From Ferruginibacter sp. (GTDB lineage Bacteria; Bacteroidota; Bacteroidia; Chitinophagales; Chitinophagaceae), in assembly GCA_028288705.1 (NCBI GenBank), contig JAQBNH010000002.1, positions 62,001-126,000 of the forward strand: a stretch of 64,000 nucleotides of DNA, in the 5' to 3' direction. Shown here in pieces: positions 54,582 through 62,914 of the stretch. A model generated the notes under the pieces. The model made no database searches. It was given only the letters and a program-made list of their open reading frames with translations, and was not told the DNA's origin. Every line of letters begins with the position of its first letter. Within the stretch, counting starts at the first letter, position 1. The position numbers and the translations under genes were made by a program.

Positions 54582-55823
54582 ATGCCCAAAACGCTGAGTA
54601 TATTATCCAATTCTCTCCGCCTAACCCTGCAGGAATTAAAAGTGAACAAAATGCGTACTGCCTTAAGCTTGACGGGCGTAGCTTTTGGTATCTTCTGTAT
54701 CATCGGCGTACTGGCCACCGTAAACAGCCTCGAACAAAACATTCAGAACGATGTAAAAGGCCTCGGCAGCAATACAATTTATATCGACAAATGGGATTAT
54801 AGCGGCGGACCGGATAAACCAATGTGGAAACTGCGCTCCAGGCCCGTGATGAAATATGAAGAACAAAACCTGGTGAAAGAACGATCGCAGCTCACGGGAG
54901 ATATCACTTTCCTGATGCAAACCGGCGCCAGCCTTTCCCATGGAAACGATCTTTTGCCCAGTTGCATCGTGTATGGCATCAATGAGGCACAGATGAATAT
55001 TCAGCCTATAACTTTTGAAGCGGGGCGCTATTTTTCCAGTAGCGAATTCAATAATGGAACCAACATCTGCATCATCGGTTTTGTAAATGCGGAAGAGTTT
55101 TTTGGCACTGCCGAACGTGCTTTGGGCAAACAGGTAGAGATCAAAGGGAAAAAGGCTACGGTTGTTGGCGTGATAAAAAAGGAAGGAAAGAATTTCATCG
55201 GCTGGGATTACGATAACTGCATCATGCTGCCCTATCGTTTTTGCAAGCAGATCTTTGACGAAGAAAACGCCAACCCGATCCTCATCGTAAAAGGGAAACC
55301 AAATGTTAGTTCGGATGCGCTGATGCAGGAACTCCGTGGCATCATGCGTCAGGTAAGAAAATTGAGCCCCACGCAGGAAGATAATTTTTCGCTCAATAGC
55401 GTAGAGGCTTTTAGTAAATCCATCAGTGGTTTTTTTAGCACGCTAAATGTGATCGGCGCATTTATCGGGGGCATCAGCTTGGTGGTCGGACTTTTCGGTA
55501 TTGCCAATATCATGTTCGTTACCGTAAAAGAACGTACCTCGGTGATCGGCCTGAAGAAAGCCATCGGCGCAAAGAAATCACATATATTATTCGAATTTTT
55601 GATGGAAGCTGCCATCATGTGTATTCTTGGCGGTGCGATCGGTTTATTTTTCGTCTGGATATTGACGTTAGTATTATCAGGCCCGCTTCATTTTCCGGTA
55701 TTCATTTCTATCCCTTTGCTTTTTGCTACACTGATCATTTGTATCGTTGTGGGTATTTTAGCGGGTATCATTCCTGCAGCACAGGCAGCCAAAATGGATC
55801 CGGTCGTAGCAATCCGCAGCTAA
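54582..55823 (+). CDS. MacB/FtsX-type ABC transporter permease
   Basis: A 413-residue permease with MacB topology. TM1 is at about residues 24-44 (TALSLTGVAFGIFCIIGVLA), followed by a periplasmic MacB core domain (about 50-280), then three TM helices with FFSTLNVIGAFIGGISLVVG, GIANIMFVTVKERTSVIGLK (the coupling segment toward the ATPase), GLKKAIGAKKSHILFEFLME and the terminal GIIPAAQAAKMDPVVAIRS. It would work with a cytoplasmic ATPase and often a MacA-type adaptor, but neither is adjacent. The substrate is unknown. Confidence 0.92.
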   Translation: MPKTLSILSNSLRLTLQELKVNKMRTALSLTGVAFGIFCIIGVLATVNSLEQNIQNDVKGLGSNTIYIDKWDYSGGPDKPMWKLRSRPVMKYEEQNLVKERSQLTGDITFLMQTGASLSHGNDLLPSCIVYGINEAQMNIQPITFEAGRYFSSSEFNNGTNICIIGFVNAEEFFGTAERALGKQVEIKGKKATVVGVIKKEGKNFIGWDYDNCIMLPYRFCKQIFDEENANPILIVKGKPNVSSDALMQELRGIMRQVRKLSPTQEDNFSLNSVEAFSKSISGFFSTLNVIGAFIGGISLVVGLFGIANIMFVTVKERTSVIGLKKAIGAKKSHILFEFLMEAAIMCILGGAIGLFFVWILTLVLSGPLHFPVFISIPLLFATLIICIVVGILAGIIPAAQAAKMDPVVAIRS

Positions 55824-55845
55824 CCTTTTTATACAACGGCTTCGT

Positions 55846-55853
55846 TAACTTTG
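55846..55853 (+). promoter_or_regulatory. -7 promoter element for tsaD
   Basis: TAACTTTG, exact TAnnTTTG, ends 25 bases before the tsaD TTG start. No TTG is seen at the usual -33 spacing. Confidence 0.45.
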
Positions 55854-55878
55854 CCCCTGATCACCAAATCATGTTGTA

Positions 55879-56919
55879 TTGGCCTATATACTCGCCATAG
55901 AATCTTCCTGCGATGAAACTTCCGCGTCTGTTTGCCACGACGGTGAGATCCTCAGCAACATCATCGCAACGCAAAAAGTGCACGAGCAGTTTGGCGGTGT
56001 TGTGCCCGAACTGGCCAGCAGGGCGCATATGCAGAACATTGTCCCTGTAGTAGATGCCGCGATGAAAAAAGCAGGCATCGACATCCCTTCCCTGGATGCC
56101 ATCGCCTTCACCCAGGCTCCGGGTTTGATCGGTGCTTTGCTCGTAGGCGCCGAATTCGCCAAGTCAATGGCATTGGCGCTTGGTAAACCGCTCATTTCTG
56201 TTCACCATATGCAGGCGCACGTTTTGGCGAACCTGATCAACGATCCCAAACCTGAGTTTCCTTTTTTATGCCTTACGGTGAGCGGCGGTCATACGCAAAT
56301 CGTGGAATGCCTGTCTCCTTACGAGATGAAAGTAATCGGGCAAACGATCGACGACGCAGCCGGTGAAGCCTTTGATAAAACAGCGAAGATCCTCGGACTA
56401 CCCTATCCCGGCGGTCCGTTGATAGACAAATATGCGAAAGGAGGAAACCCGCTGGCTTACAAATTTCCGGAGCCAAAGATTTCAGGACTGGATTTTAGTT
56501 TCTCCGGACTCAAAACGTCTATCCTTTATTTTTTGCAGAACGCAGGCGAGTCAATGGTTTATAAGGAAACGTTTACGGCGGATGAAGCCACACGTAAAAA
56601 ATTTGTGGCAGAAAACCTTGAAAATATTTGTGCGTCTGTTCAGCAACGTATCGTTAGTATCCTGTTGAATAAATTAAAAAAAGCAGTGACAGAGACGGGC
56701 ATCACGAACGTTTGCATTGCCGGTGGGGTAAGTGCGAACAGTGGATTGAGAAATGGCCTGACTCAAATGGGAGAAAAACATGGTTGGAAAACATTCATTC
56801 CCCCATTCGAATATTGTACGGATAATGCCGGGATGATCGCCATCAGCGCCTATTATAAATTCTTACGAAATGATTTTGAAGCAATGACCGTTATACCGAG
56901 CGCGCGTGCAGAATGGTAG
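55879..56919 (+). CDS. tsaD: tRNA N6-adenosine threonylcarbamoyltransferase
   Basis: A 346-residue ASKHA-fold enzyme that transfers the threonylcarbamoyl group to A37 of ANN-decoding tRNAs with TsaB/TsaE. Signatures: ILAIESSCDETSASVCHDGE, GGVVPELASRAHM, HHMQAHVLANL (iron-binding HxxxH), CLTVSGGHTQIVE, DDAAGEAFDKTAKILGLPYP and CIAGGVSANSGLR. The start is TTG at 55879; the nearby ATG at 55871 is in another frame. Confidence 0.97.
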   Translation: MAYILAIESSCDETSASVCHDGEILSNIIATQKVHEQFGGVVPELASRAHMQNIVPVVDAAMKKAGIDIPSLDAIAFTQAPGLIGALLVGAEFAKSMALALGKPLISVHHMQAHVLANLINDPKPEFPFLCLTVSGGHTQIVECLSPYEMKVIGQTIDDAAGEAFDKTAKILGLPYPGGPLIDKYAKGGNPLAYKFPEPKISGLDFSFSGLKTSILYFLQNAGESMVYKETFTADEATRKKFVAENLENICASVQQRIVSILLNKLKKAVTETGITNVCIAGGVSANSGLRNGLTQMGEKHGWKTFIPPFEYCTDNAGMIAISAYYKFLRNDFEAMTVIPSARAEW

Positions 56920-56950
56920 TGAATTTTTAGCTTGATTAAACCTCCTCCTG

Positions 56951-57667
56951 ATGCCGAACGATTATTTCTCTTTTAAACAATTTACTGTTCAGCAGGGAAA
57001 TGCCGCGATGAAGGTTTGCACCGACTCCTGTTTGTTTGGCGCATGGGTCGCAGGTAAGCTCCAGGTACTACAGCCCGCGCGGATACTCGATATTGGCGGA
57101 GGCACCGGGCTACTGAGCCTTATGCTTGCACAAAAAAGCTCAGCCAAAATTGATTGTATAGAAATCGAAAAAAATGCCGCGGAACAATGCAGGGAGAACT
57201 TTGCCAGCTCGCCCTGGGCCAGCAGGTTAACAGTTCATGAAACAGCCGTCCAGGATTTTTCTCCCGAAAAAAATTACGGACTCGTGATTACTAATCCCCC
57301 CTTTTTTGAAAACAGTTTACGCTCCGGCGACAGCTCTGCCAATCACGCGCGACACGATACGGGCTTAACGCTCCCGGAGTTATTTATTTCTGTCAGAGCT
57401 GCGATGCAACCCGGTGCTTTGGCCGCAGTACTCTTGCCCTATAGCCGCAAGAACGAGGCATCGCTACTCGCACTAACCCACGGACTTTTTGTTAAAGAAG
57501 AAATAAGTGTAAAGCAGTCACCAGCGCATGAGGCGTTCCGTGCTATGTTATTATTTACAGATCAGCCAACCGGGATGATGCAATCAACGATGCTGATCCG
57601 CGACGATCAGAATGAGTACAGCCCGGCTTTTTCAGCACTGCTAAAGGATTATTATTTATACCTCTGA
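56951..57667 (+). CDS. trmN6: tRNA1(Val) (adenine-37-N6)-methyltransferase TrmN6-like
   Basis: A 238-residue SAM methyltransferase: YFSFKQFTVQQGNAAMKVCT, DSCLFGAWV, ILDIGGGTGLLSLMLAQKS (motif I) and VITNPPFFENSL (the NPPF catalytic motif of N6-adenine methyltransferases). This matches YfiC/TrmN6. It lies 31 bases after tsaD, and both act on tRNA position 37. Its stop is 1 base from the stop of convergent cpsB-like. Confidence 0.92.
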   Translation: MPNDYFSFKQFTVQQGNAAMKVCTDSCLFGAWVAGKLQVLQPARILDIGGGTGLLSLMLAQKSSAKIDCIEIEKNAAEQCRENFASSPWASRLTVHETAVQDFSPEKNYGLVITNPPFFENSLRSGDSSANHARHDTGLTLPELFISVRAAMQPGALAAVLLPYSRKNEASLLALTHGLFVKEEISVKQSPAHEAFRAMLLFTDQPTGMMQSTMLIRDDQNEYSPAFSALLKDYYLYL

Positions 57668-57668
57668 A

Positions 57669-58421
57669 TTACTTCCAGTCTGCAGAAAAGATTTTTTCAT
57701 TAAAAGTATTGTTGCTAAAAACTTCGGCAAATAACTGCCTGTTTGCGGGAGATTGGAGCGCAGAGAGGTGGCGCTCATGGTGAAGATCAGTTCCAACGAA
57801 TGAAACCAGTTCCTCTTTCACGAGGTAGCGCGCAGCACGCGCCGTATCCTTTCCGTAGTAGCCGGCAAGTGACAATAAATTCACCTGTAAAAGAAACCCA
57901 AGATCTTTTAGCCGATGAAATTGTTTTAAATCAGTATGATAGTAAGCATACCGTTCAGGGTGCGCGAGAATGGGAACGAAACCTTCGGTTTGAATGGCGA
58001 AGGACATTTCTTCCGGGTGAGAAGGACGGGAAGAATAAGAAAATTCTGTGAGGATCAGGTTATCCGTCACCGTTAGAAGCACAGATTTATTATCGAGCAA
58101 TTCGAAAAAATAATGGTCGAGCATATATTCGGCTGCAGCTATTACCGAAAAATCCAGTCCCTCTTTTTCAATCGCCGCGGTAACGGTTGACAAGGCATTA
58201 AATATCGTATCGGGATTGTTGCGATACATGTCGCCGATGATATGCGGCGTAGCCACCGATTTATGAATGCCCAGCGCGATCAGGCCACGGATCAGCATCA
58301 GCGAAGTTTCAATATCCGGAGAGCCATCATCGATACCAGGCAGGATATGAGAATGCATATCGGCCAGGATCGGGAAATAGTTGGCCGGCATCGACTGCTT
58401 CTTTTTAAAAATGCTAAACAT
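57669..58421 (-). CDS. CpsB/CapC-type (PHP domain) protein-tyrosine phosphatase
   Basis: A 250-residue PHP-fold metallophosphatase. DMHSHILPGIDDGS carries the first metal ligands, SVATPHIIGDMY, AHPERYAYY and VGTDLHHERH the others, as in CpsB/YwqE. These enzymes dephosphorylate the tyrosine-rich tail of Wzc/CpsD-type BY-kinases and so control polysaccharide chain length. It is the last gene of the exosortase-polysaccharide operon. The matching kinase is not in the window and may lie beyond 64000. Confidence 0.92.
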   Translation of the reverse strand: MFSIFKKKQSMPANYFPILADMHSHILPGIDDGSPDIETSLMLIRGLIALGIHKSVATPHIIGDMYRNNPDTIFNALSTVTAAIEKEGLDFSVIAAAEYMLDHYFFELLDNKSVLLTVTDNLILTEFSYSSRPSHPEEMSFAIQTEGFVPILAHPERYAYYHTDLKQFHRLKDLGFLLQVNLLSLAGYYGKDTARAARYLVKEELVSFVGTDLHHERHLSALQSPANRQLFAEVFSNNTFNEKIFSADWK

Positions 58422-58433
58422 CAGTAAGCGCAG

Positions 58434-59186
58434 CTATTTGAGCTTGTAATATTGGTGAACCTTACTCAAAGGTTTTAGTATCGACACCAGGAATGCAAAC
58501 GGGATATTGTTCTTCTTCATTGCCAGGTAATCGCGGCGGTTCGCGCGCAGGCGCTGGTAAATATTTTTATTACTCGCTCCGCCAATCCGCATCCGCACGA
58601 TCAGTTTTGGCAGGTAAAAAGCACTTACTTTATACTTATAGAGATAACGCGCCATAAATTCATAATCGGCAGCGGTAAAATAGTGCGACTCATAACCGCC
58701 ATGTTTTTCAATCAGCGATCGGCGAATATAAAAGGTGGGATGCGCGGGCATCCAGCCCAGTTGAAAACGGTAACGCCGGTATGGTTTGCCCTTCCAGATT
58801 CGGAAGATCTTGTTGGTATCATCGGCAGCGACATATTCCAGGTCACCATAAACGGCATTTACTTTTTCATTGATGAAACTTTTTACAATCGCCTCAATAA
58901 CATCCGGCGCATCTAAAATGTCATCACTGTTTAATATACCGATGACATCACCGGTGGCCATCTTCATCCCTTTATTGATGGCGTCATACATGCCGCGATC
59001 CGTTTCGGACACCCAGCCAGCGATATGCGCGGAATATTTTTGAATAATGGAAACGGTGTTGTCCTCCGATTTTCCATCGATGATGATATGCTCTATTTCG
59101 TGGTGGGTTTGGCTCATCACAGACATAATACAATCTTCGAGGTATTTTCCCGAGTTGTAGGTGGCTGTAATGATCGAGACTTTCAT
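58434..59186 (-). CDS. Glycosyltransferase family 2 protein (WcaA-like)
   Basis: A 250-residue GT-A transferase: SIITATYNSGKYLEDCIMSV, HIIIDGKSEDNTVSII, GWVSETDRGMYDAINKGMKM and GILNSDDIL (DxD-type). It ends in a basic C-terminal tail. This pattern is typical of colanic-acid-type GT2 enzymes. A near-consensus TATTTTCG box lies at 59222-59215, so it could have its own promoter as well as read-through from upstream. It lies 12 bases before the phosphatase gene. Confidence 0.88.
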   Translation of the reverse strand: MKVSIITATYNSGKYLEDCIMSVMSQTHHEIEHIIIDGKSEDNTVSIIQKYSAHIAGWVSETDRGMYDAINKGMKMATGDVIGILNSDDILDAPDVIEAIVKSFINEKVNAVYGDLEYVAADDTNKIFRIWKGKPYRRYRFQLGWMPAHPTFYIRRSLIEKHGGYESHYFTAADYEFMARYLYKYKVSAFYLPKLIVRMRIGGASNKNIYQRLRANRRDYLAMKKNNIPFAFLVSILKPLSKVHQYYKLK

Positions 59187-59263
59187 AAATGAAATGGGGT
59201 GAGATTCAATTGCACGAAAATAAGGAAGGAATAGCTGCGAAAGTCCGGATCAACAAATTCATA

Positions 59264-59809
59264 TTACTGAATGACCCGTTGTTTCACCTTTTCGGCAGGG
59301 TTGCCACGGTAAATGCCATAAGGCTCAAGGCTTGTTGTTGCGACAGATCCAACCGATAAAACTGCATGTGAGCCAGCGATAACGCCGCCACAAACTACTG
59401 CCTTGGCGCCAATCCATACGCCATCCTCCAATTCAATTTTACTGACGCGCAGATCAAATCCCGTTTTTGTGAAATCATGATTGCCCGACAAGAGCAAAGC
59501 GCCCTGCGAAAGGCAAACGTTATTGCCAAGGGTTACCAAACCCAGGTTATCGATCCAGACATGCTCGCCGATCCAGCAATGGTCACCCACGACCAGCAAC
59601 CAGGGATACTTGATATTAACATGAGGTTTCAGCACCAGCCCTTCACCAATCTTCGCCCCAAATGAGCGCAGTAAAAAAATTTTCACAGCACCAAAAGGAA
59701 AGAATGCCGTATTTAGAAATAACGCATTCATACAATACCAAAGGGCACGCTTCCAGGACGCCCCCGGTTTATACCAGTCATTATTGTAAGACGAAAGATC
59801 TACGGGCAT
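59264..59809 (-). CDS. WcaF-like colanic acid O-acetyltransferase
   Basis: A 181-residue hexapeptide-repeat acetyltransferase. The N-terminal WKRALWYCMNALFLNTAFFP motif followed by KIFLLRSFGAKIG is characteristic of the WcaF subgroup. The beta-helix follows with VVGDHCWIGEHVWIDNLG, LLLSGNHDFTKTGFDLR and EDGVWIGAKAVVCGGV, ending with YRGNPAEKV. It probably O-acetylates the exopolysaccharide. It starts 1 base after the exosortase stop codon. Confidence 0.9.
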   Translation of the reverse strand: MPVDLSSYNNDWYKPGASWKRALWYCMNALFLNTAFFPFGAVKIFLLRSFGAKIGEGLVLKPHVNIKYPWLLVVGDHCWIGEHVWIDNLGLVTLGNNVCLSQGALLLSGNHDFTKTGFDLRVSKIELEDGVWIGAKAVVCGGVIAGSHAVLSVGSVATTSLEPYGIYRGNPAEKVKQRVIQ

Positions 59810-59810
59810 A

Positions 59811-60371
59811 TCAGTTTTGCTCGGGGAGCCTATTCCCTTTTTTATTAAATAAAAATATCATTCCGAAAATGAAAAGATACGCAACTATATTAAACCAGGT
59901 ATGGTGATCGAGGCCAAGCGGGAAAGACCAGTTATTATTTACCGCCGTTAACACCAGGCTTAAGCGGATAACATTGATCGTCCAGATCGCCAGTAATCCC
60001 CCGATGATCCATATGAAGCGTTTTTTAAACGGACCTTCCGACGCGCCAACAAACGCGATCCAGAAACTCATCACGCCATAACCGATGCACTCATACACCA
60101 TTCTGATTCCGCGACCATTTACTTTCCGCAACACGTAATCATCCAGTTTAAATGTGGCGATACCGAACAAGGATAACAATTTCCCCGTTCCCCATAACAA
60201 TGACGCCCGGATCCAGCCGATAAAATTAAGGTGCTCCGCAACGAACGGGCTGTAATGCTTGCCTGGCGCAGATAATCCGATCACGGCTAGTGAACCGTAA
60301 TAACATACGATAAAGATCAACCCAAACCTGACCAGGAAACCCGCAAAACTGTTATCCCTTAATATCTTCAT
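59811..60371 (-). CDS. Exosortase family protein (XrtY-like)
   Basis: A 186-residue polytopic membrane protein with about five to six TM helices. The exosortase/archaeosortase catalytic triad is visible: Cys95 in VYECIGYGV, Arg136 in INVIRLSLV and His157 in DHHTWFNIVAY. The short length and a neighbourhood of a Wzy-like protein and glycosyltransferases fit the XrtY group of Bacteroidota. Exosortases cleave C-terminal sorting tails of exported proteins and transfer them, probably to a lipid or glycan. No protein with a recognisable sorting tail is in the window. Confidence 0.87.
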   Translation of the reverse strand: MKILRDNSFAGFLVRFGLIFIVCYYGSLAVIGLSAPGKHYSPFVAEHLNFIGWIRASLLWGTGKLLSLFGIATFKLDDYVLRKVNGRGIRMVYECIGYGVMSFWIAFVGASEGPFKKRFIWIIGGLLAIWTINVIRLSLVLTAVNNNWSFPLGLDHHTWFNIVAYLFIFGMIFLFNKKGNRLPEQN

Positions 60372-61505
60372 CTAACTATTTGGGTTAGCCGCTGTTTCAA
60401 AAAACATCCGGCGATATTGTTCACGAATTTCAGCTTCATCAATTTTGTCTGCGGCATATATCGCGCTTCCTTTCACATAACGATCGTATTCAAATTGATT
60501 CAATCCGGCAAAATGTTCAATTGCCGCGCGCACTGCTGCAATGGTTGTATCCGTATTCTGCCCGGCATAATTTTCCGCAAGTGACTGCCAGGGCGTATTG
60601 TGGCTGGTGACCACCGGGCGACCGGCACTCAGGGCCTCGTAAATGGCATGCCCGAAGTTTTCACTTTTGCTGGGTAAGATAAACAGGTGAGCATCGCTAA
60701 GCAGGTCGCCGATCGCTGACGGATTCACTTCCCCATGGTAACGCACGGTGATATTGGGCGGCAATTTTTCAATCTGCTCGGAACAATGTTGCCAGTAGGC
60801 GATATCTTTTACCGGGCCATAAATATGATAAGAGATTGCTTCTTCTATTTCAGCCAGTGCCTCCAGAACGAGCAGGTGATTTTTCATCGGGCTGATCAGA
60901 GCAATACTGATCATATCGAGCTGTCCTTCCTGTTTCGCCTTCGCCGGGAAGGCAGCAAACCGTTTCGGGAAATTGGCCGCAATATCGATGACAACCTGCT
61001 CACCAAATGCTGCTTTGATAAATGCTGCTTCCTGCAAATCTGTTGCATGAAACCGAACCTTATCTTGTAAACCAGTCATGCGCCAGGCATTGATGTATAA
61101 TTTTTTCTTCAAACTTTTTTGCGTAAGTGCACCCGGATGCAACATGCCCCTTACAGAAACAATTTTAAGCGGCACTTTACAAAATAGCATCGGCACGATA
61201 TTGAAATGCCAGGAAAATATACCAACAATAAAAAGACAATCAGGCCTGGTCATTTTTACCTGTTCGAGTAATGTCTCGCTACGTCTGTTGGTGGTGGCAT
61301 ACCAAACTTTTGTGTAATGGTTGTAGTCGATCCATTTTCCCGTTTCAATGTCAACGAGCGGTGTTTCATTCAGATCGGTGTTGCCGCAGAAAATCCGGTA
61401 CTCCACATCTTCCCGAAATTCCGTCACCAGGTTTTTTATCGACTGAACCGGGCCGCCTGCCTTAAATGCAGGATCAAACCAGGGTATCGTAATAAAGATG
61501 ATCAT
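60372..61505 (-). CDS. Glycosyltransferase family 4 protein of the exosortase locus
   Basis: A 377-residue GT-B enzyme: IFITIPWFDPAFKAGGPVQS (N-terminal glycine loop), SVRGMLHPGALTQKSLKKKL, HATDLQEAAFIKAAFG, SIALISPMKNHLLVLEAL and FILPSKSENFGHAIYEALSAG (donor-site E-x7-E). It lies directly before the exosortase gene with no spacer, and overlaps the Wzy-like gene by 4 bases. An XrtY-associated glycosyltransferase family is known from such loci; this is a likely member by position, but I cannot verify it. Confidence 0.88.
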   Translation of the reverse strand: MIIFITIPWFDPAFKAGGPVQSIKNLVTEFREDVEYRIFCGNTDLNETPLVDIETGKWIDYNHYTKVWYATTNRRSETLLEQVKMTRPDCLFIVGIFSWHFNIVPMLFCKVPLKIVSVRGMLHPGALTQKSLKKKLYINAWRMTGLQDKVRFHATDLQEAAFIKAAFGEQVVIDIAANFPKRFAAFPAKAKQEGQLDMISIALISPMKNHLLVLEALAEIEEAISYHIYGPVKDIAYWQHCSEQIEKLPPNITVRYHGEVNPSAIGDLLSDAHLFILPSKSENFGHAIYEALSAGRPVVTSHNTPWQSLAENYAGQNTDTTIAAVRAAIEHFAGLNQFEYDRYVKGSAIYAADKIDEAEIREQYRRMFFETAANPNS

Positions 61506-62914
61506 GTTGCAGGAACAACAGCCGGAGCTGCAAGATATTTTATGAGCCTTGGAAAAAAGAAATGCTTCAGCATGAAAAAGGTCAACAGTCCCGCAAAAAG
61601 TCGCCCGAGCAAAAAGGTACTGTCCATTTCAAACGCAAAAAATTCCATGTATAAAGCGCCAACAACTGCGTAGTTAAAGAGAAAATTATTGGAAGATTTT
61701 CTTACGAAATAAAAATAACTCTTTCCATAAATGAATCCTAGTATGAGCAAGGGAACAAACATACCGATCAATCCAAAATCTATATAGCCATCCGCAAAAT
61801 AGCCAAGGCTCACCGATGTTCCCTGCCTTGCCCCGGCATAACGGATACCAGTGTATTTAGTGGCTTTGATGGACGCATCATAGTTGGGTTTATTGGGGTT
61901 GAGGATCCGTGGTGTTAGCACGAACGAAATAGTTTCGCCCCAGTTCTTTCCTTCCTGGTAAGGAATCACAGAAGGGACACGCTCCATTGTTTTTGCCAGG
62001 TGATACGTATATTGAAACCTGTCGAGAAAATCAGCGACCGCGCCGTTGAAAGTTTTTGCATCCTGTTTATCAGATAACTCCAGCAGCTTATCCAGTGCAT
62101 CGGATTTTTCTACCTGCACCGTCTGCGACCGGCTCCCTTGGTTGAGAAATTGCCTGTACTCTCCCTTCACACTCGTCCACAATACGCCCGCAAAAAACAG
62201 CCCGCCAAGTGCCAGCACCACAACGATCATTTGCTTCAGCGAAACCGTAACAAGCAGGCACAGATAAAGAAATACGAGGAAAAAAATAATGGTTTTAAAG
62301 TCGGAAAAATAACTGTAAAATCCGGAGAGAAACTCAAGTGCCGCAAAAAAATAAAATTCCTTGCGCCGTTGGTTTTTAAGGATACTTTGAAAGCCGAATA
62401 ATAAAAATAAAAACCATTTAATATTGATCAGGCTGAAAATAACCTGGGCCAATCCGCCAACTACAAATGCCACACCGGCGAGCGCATTCATCACGAAAAA
62501 TGCGATCAGGTATGCCCGGAAGGTTTTATTTATGGATAATTTTTCTGCATGACGCAGCAAGGTCGCCCGACTGACAGCGGGTATTTTATCCTGGAAATAG
62601 ATGATCGGTGCAAAGAGAAATATCAGGCCAACAAAACCGACGATCGTTGCAGTATCGGTAAAATCAGAACGATAGTTTATATCCTGGTCCAGATAATTAC
62701 TCTCCCAGATGCCTGCTGCCACCTGGATAAAGTGAAAGATAAAGATGATCGAAAAAACTGTTGGCTTAAAAGGCTGCTGTAGATTATACAGGATGATCCA
62801 TAAACAAATAGCGCCGAAAAATAAGTACCCGCCATTTGAGAAAAACAATTGGCTAAGTAACAGGAGGATCATAAATCCTTTCGCACCTTCATCAAATTCT
62901 AAACGCCGCCTCAT
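61502..62914 (-). CDS. Wzy-like polymerase / O-antigen ligase-like membrane protein
   Basis: A 470-residue protein with about 10-12 hydrophobic segments and a large hydrophilic loop (about residues 250-360, containing ALDKLLELSDKQDAKTFNG and TPRILNPNKPNYD), the topology of Wzy polymerases. Sequence motifs are weak, as usual in this group. Position beside an exosortase fits the family described as exosortase Y-associated Wzy-like. It overlaps the genes on both sides by 4 bases (ATGA). Confidence 0.78.
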   Translation of the reverse strand: MRRRLEFDEGAKGFMILLLLSQLFFSNGGYLFFGAICLWIILYNLQQPFKPTVFSIIFIFHFIQVAAGIWESNYLDQDINYRSDFTDTATIVGFVGLIFLFAPIIYFQDKIPAVSRATLLRHAEKLSINKTFRAYLIAFFVMNALAGVAFVVGGLAQVIFSLINIKWFLFLLFGFQSILKNQRRKEFYFFAALEFLSGFYSYFSDFKTIIFFLVFLYLCLLVTVSLKQMIVVVLALGGLFFAGVLWTSVKGEYRQFLNQGSRSQTVQVEKSDALDKLLELSDKQDAKTFNGAVADFLDRFQYTYHLAKTMERVPSVIPYQEGKNWGETISFVLTPRILNPNKPNYDASIKATKYTGIRYAGARQGTSVSLGYFADGYIDFGLIGMFVPLLILGFIYGKSYFYFVRKSSNNFLFNYAVVGALYMEFFAFEMDSTFLLGRLFAGLLTFFMLKHFFFPRLIKYLAAPAVVPAT

